Shown: positions 49,490 through 58,436 of the stretch, piece after piece | Layout: the number at the start of each line of letters is the position of its first letter | Numbering within the stretch: position 1 is the stretch's first letter | DNA from: Pogona vitticeps | Lineage: Eukaryota; Chordata; Lepidosauria; Squamata; Agamidae | Direction: 5' to 3' | DNA length: 64,000 bases | Assembly: GCF_051106095.1 (NCBI RefSeq) | Contig: NC_135785.1 | Span: 187,378,045 to 187,442,044, forward strand | Translations under genes and position numbers: made by a program | The notes under the pieces: model-generated | Database searches by the model: none | Told to the model about the DNA's origin: nothing | Seen by the model: only the letters and a program-made list of their open reading frames with translations

Positions 49490-50479
49490 ACCTTGGAGAA
49501 CAGCCATAGCTGCTTACATAATTTCAACCTCGTGTAATTATGATGATGAGGATACTGGTCTTCATCCTTTGGATCTTTAAGTGTAGATGAGATTGTGTAT
49601 TTACATTTATTGCCTCAGTTGCTGAGAACTATGACTGGGAAATAGCTTACATAGAAAGAATTCCCCCTCTCATCCTCCTTCTTCTCCAGATGATCAAGGG
49701 GGTAAAGTAGCTAGAAATCCCTCTTCCCACACTAGTCCATTTTAGCCCATACCTCACTGTCCAGTGAATCCCGAAAGGCTTTTCAGAAGTGCCAAGAACA
49801 GGAATGGCACCAGAAGGTCACCTTCCATGAGACTATGTCTGGTCTTGATTTTGAGGAAAGAAGCCATTTATCACACTATGTGCCACTTCTTATATTTAAA
49901 TCCATGCAGATAGAATTTTGTTTGATTTCAAAGAAACAGTTGGCTTGCCCGGCCCTGTGACTGAAGATAATGTCAGTTCCTATCCGTTCCTTTTCCATGC
50001 CCAACCAGAGCCCTCTTGCTGCTGGGGATGCCTTTTCTGCCCTTTTCCTTTGTATGATACAAGCTCTCATTTAGCTTTTTTGGAGCCAGTGTTACAGGCA
50101 TTAAAAAGTACAGATGCAGACAAGCCACTCTCCTTCTTGTACATTTATCTGGAAAGAAAGAGAGAGTTTCCCCACTAAGTGCACTTATTCCCGTTGCTAT
50201 TGTTCAAACCATCAGAACAGCTTTGAATGGTGAAGCTAGGCATAATCACAATCTGGAACAAGGATTCCACACAGGCAACAAATATGGAGAAAGATTTAAT
50301 ATATAAAAAAGCTGAAGTCCTGCCTTTACTTCTTGTCTAAGACAAACAACAGGCCCTTTCAAGGCAAAAGGAATACAAACACGATTCCCCAAACCCATTT
50401 CCATTCAATTCAACAATGAATGTGGCCCTGAGTTTTCCCTAGTTTAGTGTATGCTAAAGGGACGGGGGCTTACATTTCT
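49490..50479. other. Intergenic, nothing recognised
   Basis: No gene or repeat was assigned. Confidence 0.35.
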
Positions 50480-51386
50480 TGTAACCTTTCCCGACAAGGC
50501 AGAGGTCCTGAGGATGGGTGCCCCCACTGTTGGCAGCTTGGGTGACTCTCTCTCATTTGGGGGGATGACCCTTGCCTCAAAGAGTGGGCTTCGCAGCTTG
50601 GGGTTCCATCTGGACCCAGCACTCACCATGGAAACGCAGGTGGCGTCAGTGGTCTGTACCCCCTTTTTCCATCTTTGGTGGATAGCCCGGCTGCGACCCT
50701 ATCTCGATATGGGGGTGCTCACTACCTTGGTGCATGCGCTCGTAATCTCAAGATTAGACCACTGTAATGCACTCTACATGGGGCTACCTTTGAGGTTGAT
50801 GCAGAAACTCCAAGTGGTGCAGTATGCAGCGGCCAGACTCCTTAGTGGAGTGAGAAAATACCATCATATTTCTCCTATTCTGGCCGCGCTACACTGCCTG
50901 CCCATTCAGTTCCGCATTGACTTCAAAGTCTTAATGCTTACTTATAAGGCCCTAAATGGTTTAGGGCCTCGATATTTGGTGGAACGCCTACTCCCACCAG
51001 GGTCTACCCATATCACCCGAGCGAGTCAGGAGGTGAGGCTGAGGAGCTTGATGCCGAGGGAGGCCCGGAAGGAAAAAACAAGAAACCTGGCCTTCTCGGT
51101 GGTAGCTCCTCACCTCTGGAACAATCTTTCTCCGGAGATTCATGTGGACCCTACGCTGGGTATCTTTAAAAACCAATTAAAAACATGGATGTTCATGCAG
51201 GCCTTCCCTCCAGACAATATCTGATCTTTTTCTTTCTTTTTTCTTTATTTTTATTTTATTCTCCATCTTGAAGAATTTGTCATTAAATGTAATTTTTTTT
51301 TAATTTGTGTGCTATATTTATATGTAGTTTTATGTATGTATTTGGAAGCCGCCTAGAGTGGTCGGAAGACCAGATAGGCGGGATAG

Positions 51387-51441
<55 letters not shown>

Positions 51442-51500
51442 ACAAACAAACAAACAAACAAACAAACAAACAAACAAATAAACAAATAAATAAATAAAGA
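50480..51500 (+). mobile_element. L2-like LINE 3' fragment with long open frame
   Basis: One uninterrupted frame to 51224 encodes the C-terminal part of ORF2. It shows FPDKAEVLRMG (thumb start), LVISRLDHCNALYMGLPLRL, LQVVQYAAARLLSGVRKYHH, LAALHCLPIQFRIDFKVLML, TYKALNGLGPRYLVERLLPP and APHLWNNLSPEIH. These blocks are typical of CR1/L2 LINEs. The 3' UTR has GGAAGCCGCCTAGAGTGGTC and AGACCAGATAGGCGGGATAG, then a long (AAAT)n/(AAAC)n tail at about 51388-51500. It is 5'-truncated. The open frame suggests moderate youth; no clear target duplication was found. Confidence 0.87.
51388..51500 (+). repeat. (AAAT)n/(AAAC)n tail
   Basis: A 3' tail of tetranucleotide units, first AAAT, then AAAC, then AAAT again. 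It grew from the LINE tail. Confidence 0.93.
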
Positions 51501-51506
51501 TGCTGA

Positions 51507-52098
51507 CCAAAATCGTACTGCTTAATGTAGTCAATTGCATTAGAGTAGACCCACTGAATCAACAAAGATTTAGTGAATCAATTCCTACATAAGCTCCATT
51601 AATTTAAATGGGCCTACTCTAACTGTAGGCATTGTTAAATTGCAGTAAGGACTGGTCCATTTGAATCAATAAATTTTTGGAGCAGTTTACCCACTAAATC
51701 CCCATTTATTCAGGGGGCCTACTCTAGTGAGGCAGTGACATGGTGGCACTGCAGGTTAAACTGCAGAAGCCTCTGTGCTGCAAGTTCAGAAGACCAGCAG
51801 TTGTAAGATCGAATTCACGCGATGGAGTGAGCGCCCGTCGCTTGTCCCAACTCCTGCCAACCTAGCAGTTCAAAAGCATGTAAATGCAAGTAGATAAATA
51901 GGTACCACCACAGCGAGAAGGTAATGGCATTCCGTGTCTAGTCGTGCTGGCCACATGACCACGGAATCTGTCTATGGACAAACGCTGGCTCTACAGCTTG
52001 GAGATGGGGACACGCCCTAGAGTTGGATTTAACTGGACTAAATGTCAAGGGGAACCTCACTCTAGTGAGATTTGCTATGCTAAGCAACAGGGTTTGGG
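51507..52098. repeat. Fold-back MITE-like repeat, copy 4, carrying a Sauria SINE
   Basis: The left end CCAAAATCGTACTGCTTAAT and the right end TATGCTAAGCAACAGGGTTT are inverted complements with differences; between them lie AGAGTAGACCCACTGAATCA and GGGCCTACTCTA. Without the SINE (51732-52058 plus one target copy) the repeat is about 255 bp, the same size as copy 3. It starts about six bases after the L2-like tail. Confidence 0.75.
51732..52058 (+). mobile_element. Sauria-type SINE, copy 2, inside a fold-back repeat
   Basis: Head GCACTGCAGGTTAAACTGCA, then CCTGCCAACCTAGCAG, GTAGATAAATAGGTACCACC and GGTAATGGCATTCCGTGTC. The direct repeat ACTCTAGTGAG lies at 51721-51731 and 52059-52069, so it landed in the fold-back repeat. 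Confidence 0.9.
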
Positions 52099-54429
52099 AA
52101 AGTGTTTTTATAAGAGTAGTGTTTCCTACAATGACACAGAAGTGACAATGTGACTCCCTGCCTCACAGGTTTTAGGAAACTGAAACTTCAGTTGAACTGA
52201 ATTATATCTCTAGCCACCATATTGTTATAGTTAAGGTGGCTGTATGTCCTCTTTTGGAGTAAACAGTCTTTTGTTTGAATTGCTGCCAGACATACCTCTT
52301 TTGAAGGTGTCCTCTCTAATCCAACTCTGTTTAAAACTGAAAGAATTTTAGGGGGAAACCTGTGACCTTGACATTGCCTATCAATAGTAAGAATCTGGAC
52401 ATCAGACTCAGGAGGCAGACAAATTACCTTGCCAGTCTTTCCCACTCAGGCAAGGTGTAATTCTTCCTAAATTATAGGGGGAAAATCTAATTCAATTCTT
52501 CAAAACACCTCTGTTTTTTGAATGTGGGATATTGTGCTTCTATATCCATGATTTAAAGAACTAGGAAACAGCCTGATGTTGTGCCTGTGTTGCCAGCAGG
52601 AAAAAGGATGCCAGGCTTTACATAGCAAAGGGCAGCCTGAATGTTAACAACACCAATGGCAGCAGTGAAGATGGTCTACAAACATTCACAAAGTGACACC
52701 AAGCAAGGAGAAATCCCTGACCCCTTTTTCTATCAGTTATCCCCCTGGAGGACATAAGAGGTTTCATACCAACAGGTGCAATGCAATCAATAAAAACAAG
52801 CTCAAGTGAAATTGTACTCAAAGTACTTAAGAGATTTTAAAAGCAACACAGTGAAAGAATATCTTAAGACTGTTCTTCAGCGCAGGTAGCCTCCTATCAG
52901 GTGTCATGGGAACATTACAAAAGGGAGTGATGGAGGCAAAGCATGTAAGAAATAAATTGGTCTGATCACTGGGTTGAAGTCTTGATATTTGAAATCACTT
53001 TGTCAGTCTAATTGGTCATAATTTATGCAGCTTTATCAAATCTAAGAGAAATGTGAGTAGAGAGAAGAGCTGTACTCTGCATTCTTGGGAACAATTAGCC
53101 TTTCATTTCGTGAAGGAATGTGGAGGACTCCTTGGGCTGAGAAGTGTGTGCAGTTTCTAAGGTTAATTATTTGCATTATTTATCACTGCTTTCTCTCAGC
53201 CGTGCCTGTTGCCATAATACCTTGACTTCAGTTCTGTGGATCAAAGTGATCACACAATGTCCATGTACAGAGAATAAGTAGCACAGTATAATATTCTCAG
53301 CCAGAAGTCTCTAATTACATTCTCCTTGAAGTTTCCTGTGCATTGTACTTCTTCCACTCTATCAAATTTTTGCAAAGAAAAAAAAAGACTAATCCTTTAA
53401 TTGAAGCAGTGGGAGCTTATATATTGGTACAGCATGATCCTGTGGTGGAGTGGCAAGAATGATGTACCCAAGCTCTGCCTTGCCCTCTATAAAGCACCTT
53501 GAATGAACCTTTCTACAGGAACTGCAGCCGTGGTGTTTTGCTGCTCTGTGTGCCAGAATGAGAGGAAGCAGAGAAGAGAGCAGAGAATAAAATGTGTAGA
53601 TCGTGACACTGCACAAAGATTATTGCTGTAGGTTTATACACAAAGTCATCACAACTGGTTGATGCCAGATCAATGAGAATCTTATATACATTATCTTCAC
53701 GTTCATCATGATGTACCTCTAGCTTTCATGTTATTTCTGAATAGAAAAAAGCCAGGTGAAAGAGAATGAGGCAGCAGCTGAAATAGCTAATAAGGGAAGA
53801 CAATTGCCTATTCCATTCCAAGGACAATGAGCAGCCATCCTGACCCATCACAGAAGACATCATAGTGAGAGGACATAGCATTTGAACATCCAGCTGCACC
53901 ACTGGCTGGATATCGCCCATGGGTAGAAAAAATGGTGTTAGAGCATAGGAACTCTGTGTAGTACCTTGTGTAACGAAGGGACAATTTTTGCCTAGTGACT
54001 GCCTGAATTAGATCACAAGCTGCATTCTGAGGGCGAAAAAAGAGGGTTGTGATGGTCTAACATGTGGACTGAGAGGGAGCCATGGAGATTTGTCCATTTA
54101 GCTGAGTATCGATTTGTTTCAATTGCATGTGTTTTGTTGTTCTCATCTACCATTCAGTAGCATTGAGTCAGCCACACTCAGTTGATTTTGGGTGTCAAGG
54201 CCAGAACAGTCAACACCAGCTCTTTCCACTGGACTCTGGATTGAACTGGAACTAGTGTAGCTTGTGAAGCACTGTCACAAATTGATTAAAACACCCAGCC
54301 TCAGTCAGCCATCTTATAGCTGCTTTCAGAATTAACTGAAGCGTCTGGACCATCTTCAAAGGCAGGATCATGTACGTGTAACCTGTGTTTGGAACAGCAC
54401 TTGATCTTGTACTTACCTTTCTATTTCTG
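52099..54429. other. Region downstream of SMPX, includes its 3' UTR
   Basis: SMPX runs on the minus strand, so its 3' UTR extends leftwards from 54429. An ATTAAA (plus-strand TTTAAT near 53396) is a possible but weak polyadenylation signal. Nothing else was recognised. Confidence 0.35.
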
Positions 54430-54567
54430 TTACTGTTCAGCTCTTGGGACAAATTTCAGCTCACTCTTTACATTCTGGATCTCTGAGAGGTTAACAGCAG
54501 GACCTGGCAGCTTCTTGGCCCCTGGAAGGGTCTTTTTCTTTTCTTCTTCTCCTGGAGGTGGAACACT
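54430..54567 (-). CDS. SMPX: SMPX terminal coding exon
   Basis: SMPX (small muscular protein, chisel) is an 88-residue protein of costameres and intercalated structures in striated muscle; in human its loss causes X-linked deafness. On the minus strand a polypyrimidine tract and CAG acceptor (about 54568-54580) precede 45 codons and a TAA stop (54430-54432). The translation is [19 protein letters not shown], then [20 protein letters not shown] and VPRAEQ. It matches the human tail (about [20 protein letters not shown], ending PKAEQ) from memory with a few conservative changes. The exon starts on a codon boundary. The upstream coding exons (MNMSKQPVSN... in human) were not found up to 64000, so the preceding intron probably exceeds 9 kb. 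Its position next to KLHL34 fits mammalian gene order. Confidence 0.93.
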   Translation of the reverse strand, partial: SVPPPGEEEKKKTLPGAKKLPGPAVNLSEIQNVKSELKFVPRAEQ

Positions 54568-54904
54568 CTGAAAGAAAAAACAGTTACCGCAGAATAAAAT
54601 ACTGGATGCCAGTCACGATAAGGGACACAGAGGTTTGAGAGCTGAGGTTTGAGAACTGTGGCCTCTTGAAAAAGAAGAAGAATTTACTTGTTCTTTCAGA
54701 GTACTATTCTGATAGTTTACTAGCTAAAGTAACAAGATCCTTTTTGGGATGATTTCAACACTGTGAGTGTGGATAAGGAACTTGGTTGGCTGCTGTGTAT
54801 TCCTGTTCATTAAAGGTTTAAGGCCCCCCATTGTGCTGCATGTCCTTTATAGGAAGAGAAAAGAATGAGAAAAATGAAAATAACATTTATCAGTGATCTG
54901 TGTC

Positions 54905-54949
54905 CGTGTGTGTGCGTGTGTGCGTGTGTGTGTGCGTGTGTGTGTGTGT
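54905..54949. repeat. Interrupted (GT)n microsatellite
   Basis: GT units with several GC interruptions, so it is less pure than the run at 33285. Confidence 0.92.
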
Positions 54950-55420
54950 TTTGACTTATTCTTTTCCTTTAATATTTGAAACATCTTTCTGTCCCCCACT
55001 TCACCTCTACAAAGTTAGCAGACAGAATAAAAAGCATACTAGGTGGCCATTTTAATTACTGGTATGTTTCCAGGTTTCTAAAGCTTTACAAACATTTTTG
55101 CATAAAAGGCCCTTATTCTAGTTATAGGAGCCAAGCAATTATTGGCTGCAGGTTACATAAACATTTATAGTGAGCCCATTACTGGTGGATCTTCAGAATG
55201 CTATAGTGTTTTGCAAAAATTATTGAATTAACTGGAAAATATTTTCTTTAAAACTTTTAAATAGGCTATATAGAGCTTCATGACAATTTGAAAGTAGGCT
55301 CAGATATCTAAAAATAGTATGAAATGTAAATTAATATCAGGACACACACTAACTTAGGACTTATAGAACATAATGTTAATCATACATAATGCTACAGGTA
55401 GACCACAGGAATGATCAAAT

Positions 55421-55515
55421 TTGTTTTTGTTTAATCATTAAATTGTGTCCGACTCTTCATGACCCCATGGACCAGAGCACGCCAGGCCTTCCTGTCTTCC
55501 ACTGCCTCCCAGAAG
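55421..55515 (-). mobile_element. Bov-B 3' end fragment with target duplication
   Basis: The plus strand reads ATTGTGTCCGACTCTTCATG then ACCCCATGGACCAGAGCACG and CCAGGCCTTCCTGTCTTCC. This is the complement of the Bov-B 3' end ('gaggcagtggaagacaggaa', 'ggcgtgctctggtccatg', 'agtcggacacaatt'). TGATCAAAT flanks it at 55412-55420 and 55516-55524, so it is a complete, very short 5'-truncated insertion. Confidence 0.82.
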
Positions 55516-56584
55516 TGATCAAATACCTTTATTTAAAAGAAAAACACATTTATTCTCCTTGCAACTTTTTAGATTAAAGAGGGTGGAAACCCTGTCTTTT
55601 GGCAATACAATTGTGACTGCATTTGATCAAAGAGGAAAAGGTAGAGGAAAAGTCATCCTGTGGTATTGCATGGAGGTGACCTATTTAAAACCACTCACTG
55701 AAATACGATACCATTTTGTAACTAGATAAGTGAAACCATGGGATTGTGATGGCTGGGTCATGATCTGGAAAGATTCTACTCCAGGAACTCTTTGAAAGCT
55801 ATTATTTGACTTCAGGAATATAGCTGCACATGTCAGATTCTCCTTCAGTTGAGTCCCATATATCTGAAATTAGAATTTGGCTTGATGTTTATAGAGTTAA
55901 TTAGATGTCTAGTGATGGCAAGTCACTTCACACTAGCAGATCTCTAGCTGAACAGAGTGTTCCATTTTGAAATGTTCATACCTCCTACACAGTTTCCTTG
56001 TTTCTTGCCCTTTCACTCAGTTTCCATCTATATCTACCTACATTTCAACCCACTGAATTCTATATATCTACTCCAAGTATTGAGATGATATCATCTGTTT
56101 GTGTGTGTGTTTAAATAAAGCATTCTGACTAATATGCAGGACCAAGGATGCTTTCCCTTCAGCATCTGTCCAACTTCAGTATTAATAAGAAAGGAATGTC
56201 AGAACTTCATAAGATGGTAGGCTATTGCTATCTGGATAAGATATCCTGTTCCATAAACATTCTAATCCACCATGATGGGAATTCATAGTTGAAAGTATAG
56301 CTACATAAGAATGCAGCTCCTGCATAACAGGCAGGGAAAAGTACGTTCTGTCAAACAGAAACATTTAGGGGCAGGAGGGCTGAGGCATGTCTGCACCATG
56401 CTTACTTTTCTTCCAGGACTGGCTCTATCATTAAGAAGATCAAAGTGGCCACTTCAAGTGGCAGATGTTGAGGTGGAAGCAGATGTGACTTGTTGGAGGA
56501 CAAAGCTTGTGGGTGATGCATGACATGCCCTATGCCTATCGCACACTGCCATCAATGGAATAGAGAGCACCTCCCCGTTGCTAA

Positions 56585-56927
56585 AGGGACGTGGTGGCGC
56601 TGCGGGCTAAACCGCAGAAGCCTGTGCTGCAGGGTCAGAAGACCAAGCAGTCATAAGATGGAATCCACATGACGGAGTGAGCTCCCGTCGCTTGTCCCAG
56701 CTCCCGTCAACCTAGTGGTCCGAAAGCATGCAAATGCAAGTAGATAAATAGGGACCACTTCGGTGGGAAGGTAACAGCGTTCCGTGTCTAAGTCTCACTG
56801 GCCATGTGACCACGGAAGATTGTCTTTGGACAAACGCTGGCTCTGTGGCTTGGAAACGGGGATGAGCACCGCCCCCTAGAGTCGAACACGACTGGACAAA
56901 AATTGTCAAGGGGAACCTTTACCTTTA
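56585..56927 (+). mobile_element. Sauria-type SINE, copy 3, with target duplication
   Basis: Head GGGACGTGGTGGCGCTGCGG, then GCTAAACCGCAGAAGCCTG, GTCAACCTAGTGGTCCGAAA, GGGAAGGTAACAGCGTTCCG and the 3' end GACTGGACAAAAATTGTCAA. CCCCGTTGCTAA flanks it at 56573-56584 and 56928-56939. It is the copy with the best-kept CG-rich head. Confidence 0.92.
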
Positions 56928-56939
56928 CCCCGTTGCTAA

Positions 56940-57924
56940 TGCTGAAGTAAGATTCAACTGCAGGCCAATTGACTTTGGTACACAGAATGCAGGCATGGGG
57001 TAGGGTGAGCCCCAATTTTTCTTTTGCCTCAAACAGCAAAATTACTTCTGCAAAACTCTGTTTTCTTTCACTGGCATCCCGGAAACTTGAAAATATTTAA
57101 ATTTGGGGCATATAATGCACTATATGAATACAGTATTTTTGTTTCCTGTTTTTTGAAGCGCCTGTACACATGATTACATCAGGGATCGGTATCTTTGCCA
57201 TTACCAGAGAGCACTGTATTCTCAGGACAAGGGCCTGACAGTACAGCATGTAGTTTGTTGCATAATCCAACATCTTTTAGGAATAGTTAGCTTCAAAGTT
57301 TAATCGTATTAGCACCACCAAGCAATAAACACTTTGTACAGCTTGCAAATAGAATTACTAGCCTACTAGAAACTGGCAAAGGGGGGACCAACAGATCCAC
57401 CACGTTGGCGGCAGCCCACTTCTCTTTTGTACTGGGCAGAGGGGGGGGCTTCCCTCCTCTACGGTCCTGCCCAGTTTCTACATGTAGGGGGAAAAAGAAA
57501 GGATGGGACATTCCACCCCACTCCCACGACAGTCCATTCAATTGCCTTCACAAGCTGCTTGTTGTTTATGGCTCGCACAAGTGCTTAAGCACACAACTGG
57601 CTTCATAGTTATGGAACATGTGATATTTGCCCTCAACACACAGGAGAAAGTAACATAATCTCAAAGTGAAGAATATGACTAATAATTAAACACACTGAAA
57701 TAGTTTTCTAACCTTTTTCCTAAGGTTCAAATAAAATGCAGTAGTGTTGTGTGAGAAAAATGTGTTGGGGAGACAGACCCAGTCTTTCTCATCAGTTGGC
57801 ATCCTCTGGCATATAAAATGCAATCCATTAAGTGTCTCAAATTTGCTCCTAAACCGCTGTTAGAGGAAAAAGCACACAAGTGGCTACCTGAATCCTATAA
57901 GCAGCTAAAGGTTTGGGGGGGGGG
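56940..57924 (-). other. Probable SMPX intron, nothing further recognised
   Basis: A GC-rich patch near 57365-57480 carries two G runs and a small open frame of no known homology. A run of ten G lies just before the L1 tail at 57925. Confidence 0.35.
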
Positions 57925-57968
57925 AATTATTTTTATTTTATTTTATTTTATTTTATTTATTTTATTTC
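57925..57968 (-). repeat. L1 3' tail, (TAAAA)n
   Basis: A plus-strand TTTTA repeat of about eight units; on the minus strand it is the A-rich tail expected at the 3' end of the L1. Confidence 0.85.
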
Positions 57969-58198
57969 AACGGTAAAGGAAAATAGCTCAGGATAACAGG
58001 GAATATATCATGCTATACATTATCACATAATTTCTGTACTTTAACATATCATTACATTAAAGACTTTTGTGACTGTTAGTTACCTATATAATTCCAACTA
58101 CAGTTATTTAACTATTTTGTATTAAAATTATCACATTTGGCTTTCAGGTTATAGAACAGATCCAGTTATATATAGGGTCCCATTTTTCAGTTGCTTCT

Positions 58199-58422
58199 TG
58201 GATTGTTGATGATTTCCTTGCGTATGTTTATCTGAGAAACCTCTGTTATTATTCAATCTGCTTCACTCCAATAAATAAGTTTTGTTTCTGTTCACAAGTC
58301 AAGTGTTCAGACAAACGACATTTATATTGTGGATTGAGGTAATCCACTGGTGGCAGCGAGAGGAAAACATGACGTGAGCCTTTGTGAGGGAAAGAAAAGC
58401 AGAGGCCACAAGGGTGAACACA
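58199..58422 (+). mobile_element. Short LTR inserted in the L1
   Basis: A 224-bp segment starting TGGATTGTTGATG and ending GGGTGAACACA. Six bases, GCTTCT, stand on both sides (58193-58198 and 58423-58428). From GATTTCC through AATAAATAAGTT, ATTTATATTGTGG, TAATCCACTGGTGGCAGCGA and the end, it aligns with the minus strand of the last half of the 471-bp LTR at 40792-41262. It has AATAAA near 58271. No internal coding part or partner LTR is seen. It is a fossil, younger than the L1 that holds it. Confidence 0.72.
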
Positions 58423-58436
58423 GCTTCTAATGGAGA

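Larger units (their letters stand above)
54568..56572 (-). other. Probable SMPX intron, left part
   Basis: Contains a GT-rich microsatellite (54905-54949), a short Bov-B fragment (55421-55515) and otherwise unassigned sequence. Confidence 0.45.

Noticed and set aside
51283-51565. Minus-strand frames rich in LFVCLFVC and IYLFIYLF
   Set aside because: They are translations of the (AAAT)n/(AAAC)n LINE tail.
57293-57608. GC-rich patch with opposing small ORFs, considered as an upstream SMPX exon
   Set aside because: Neither strand gives the SMPX N-terminal sequence, and no paired splice sites stood out.
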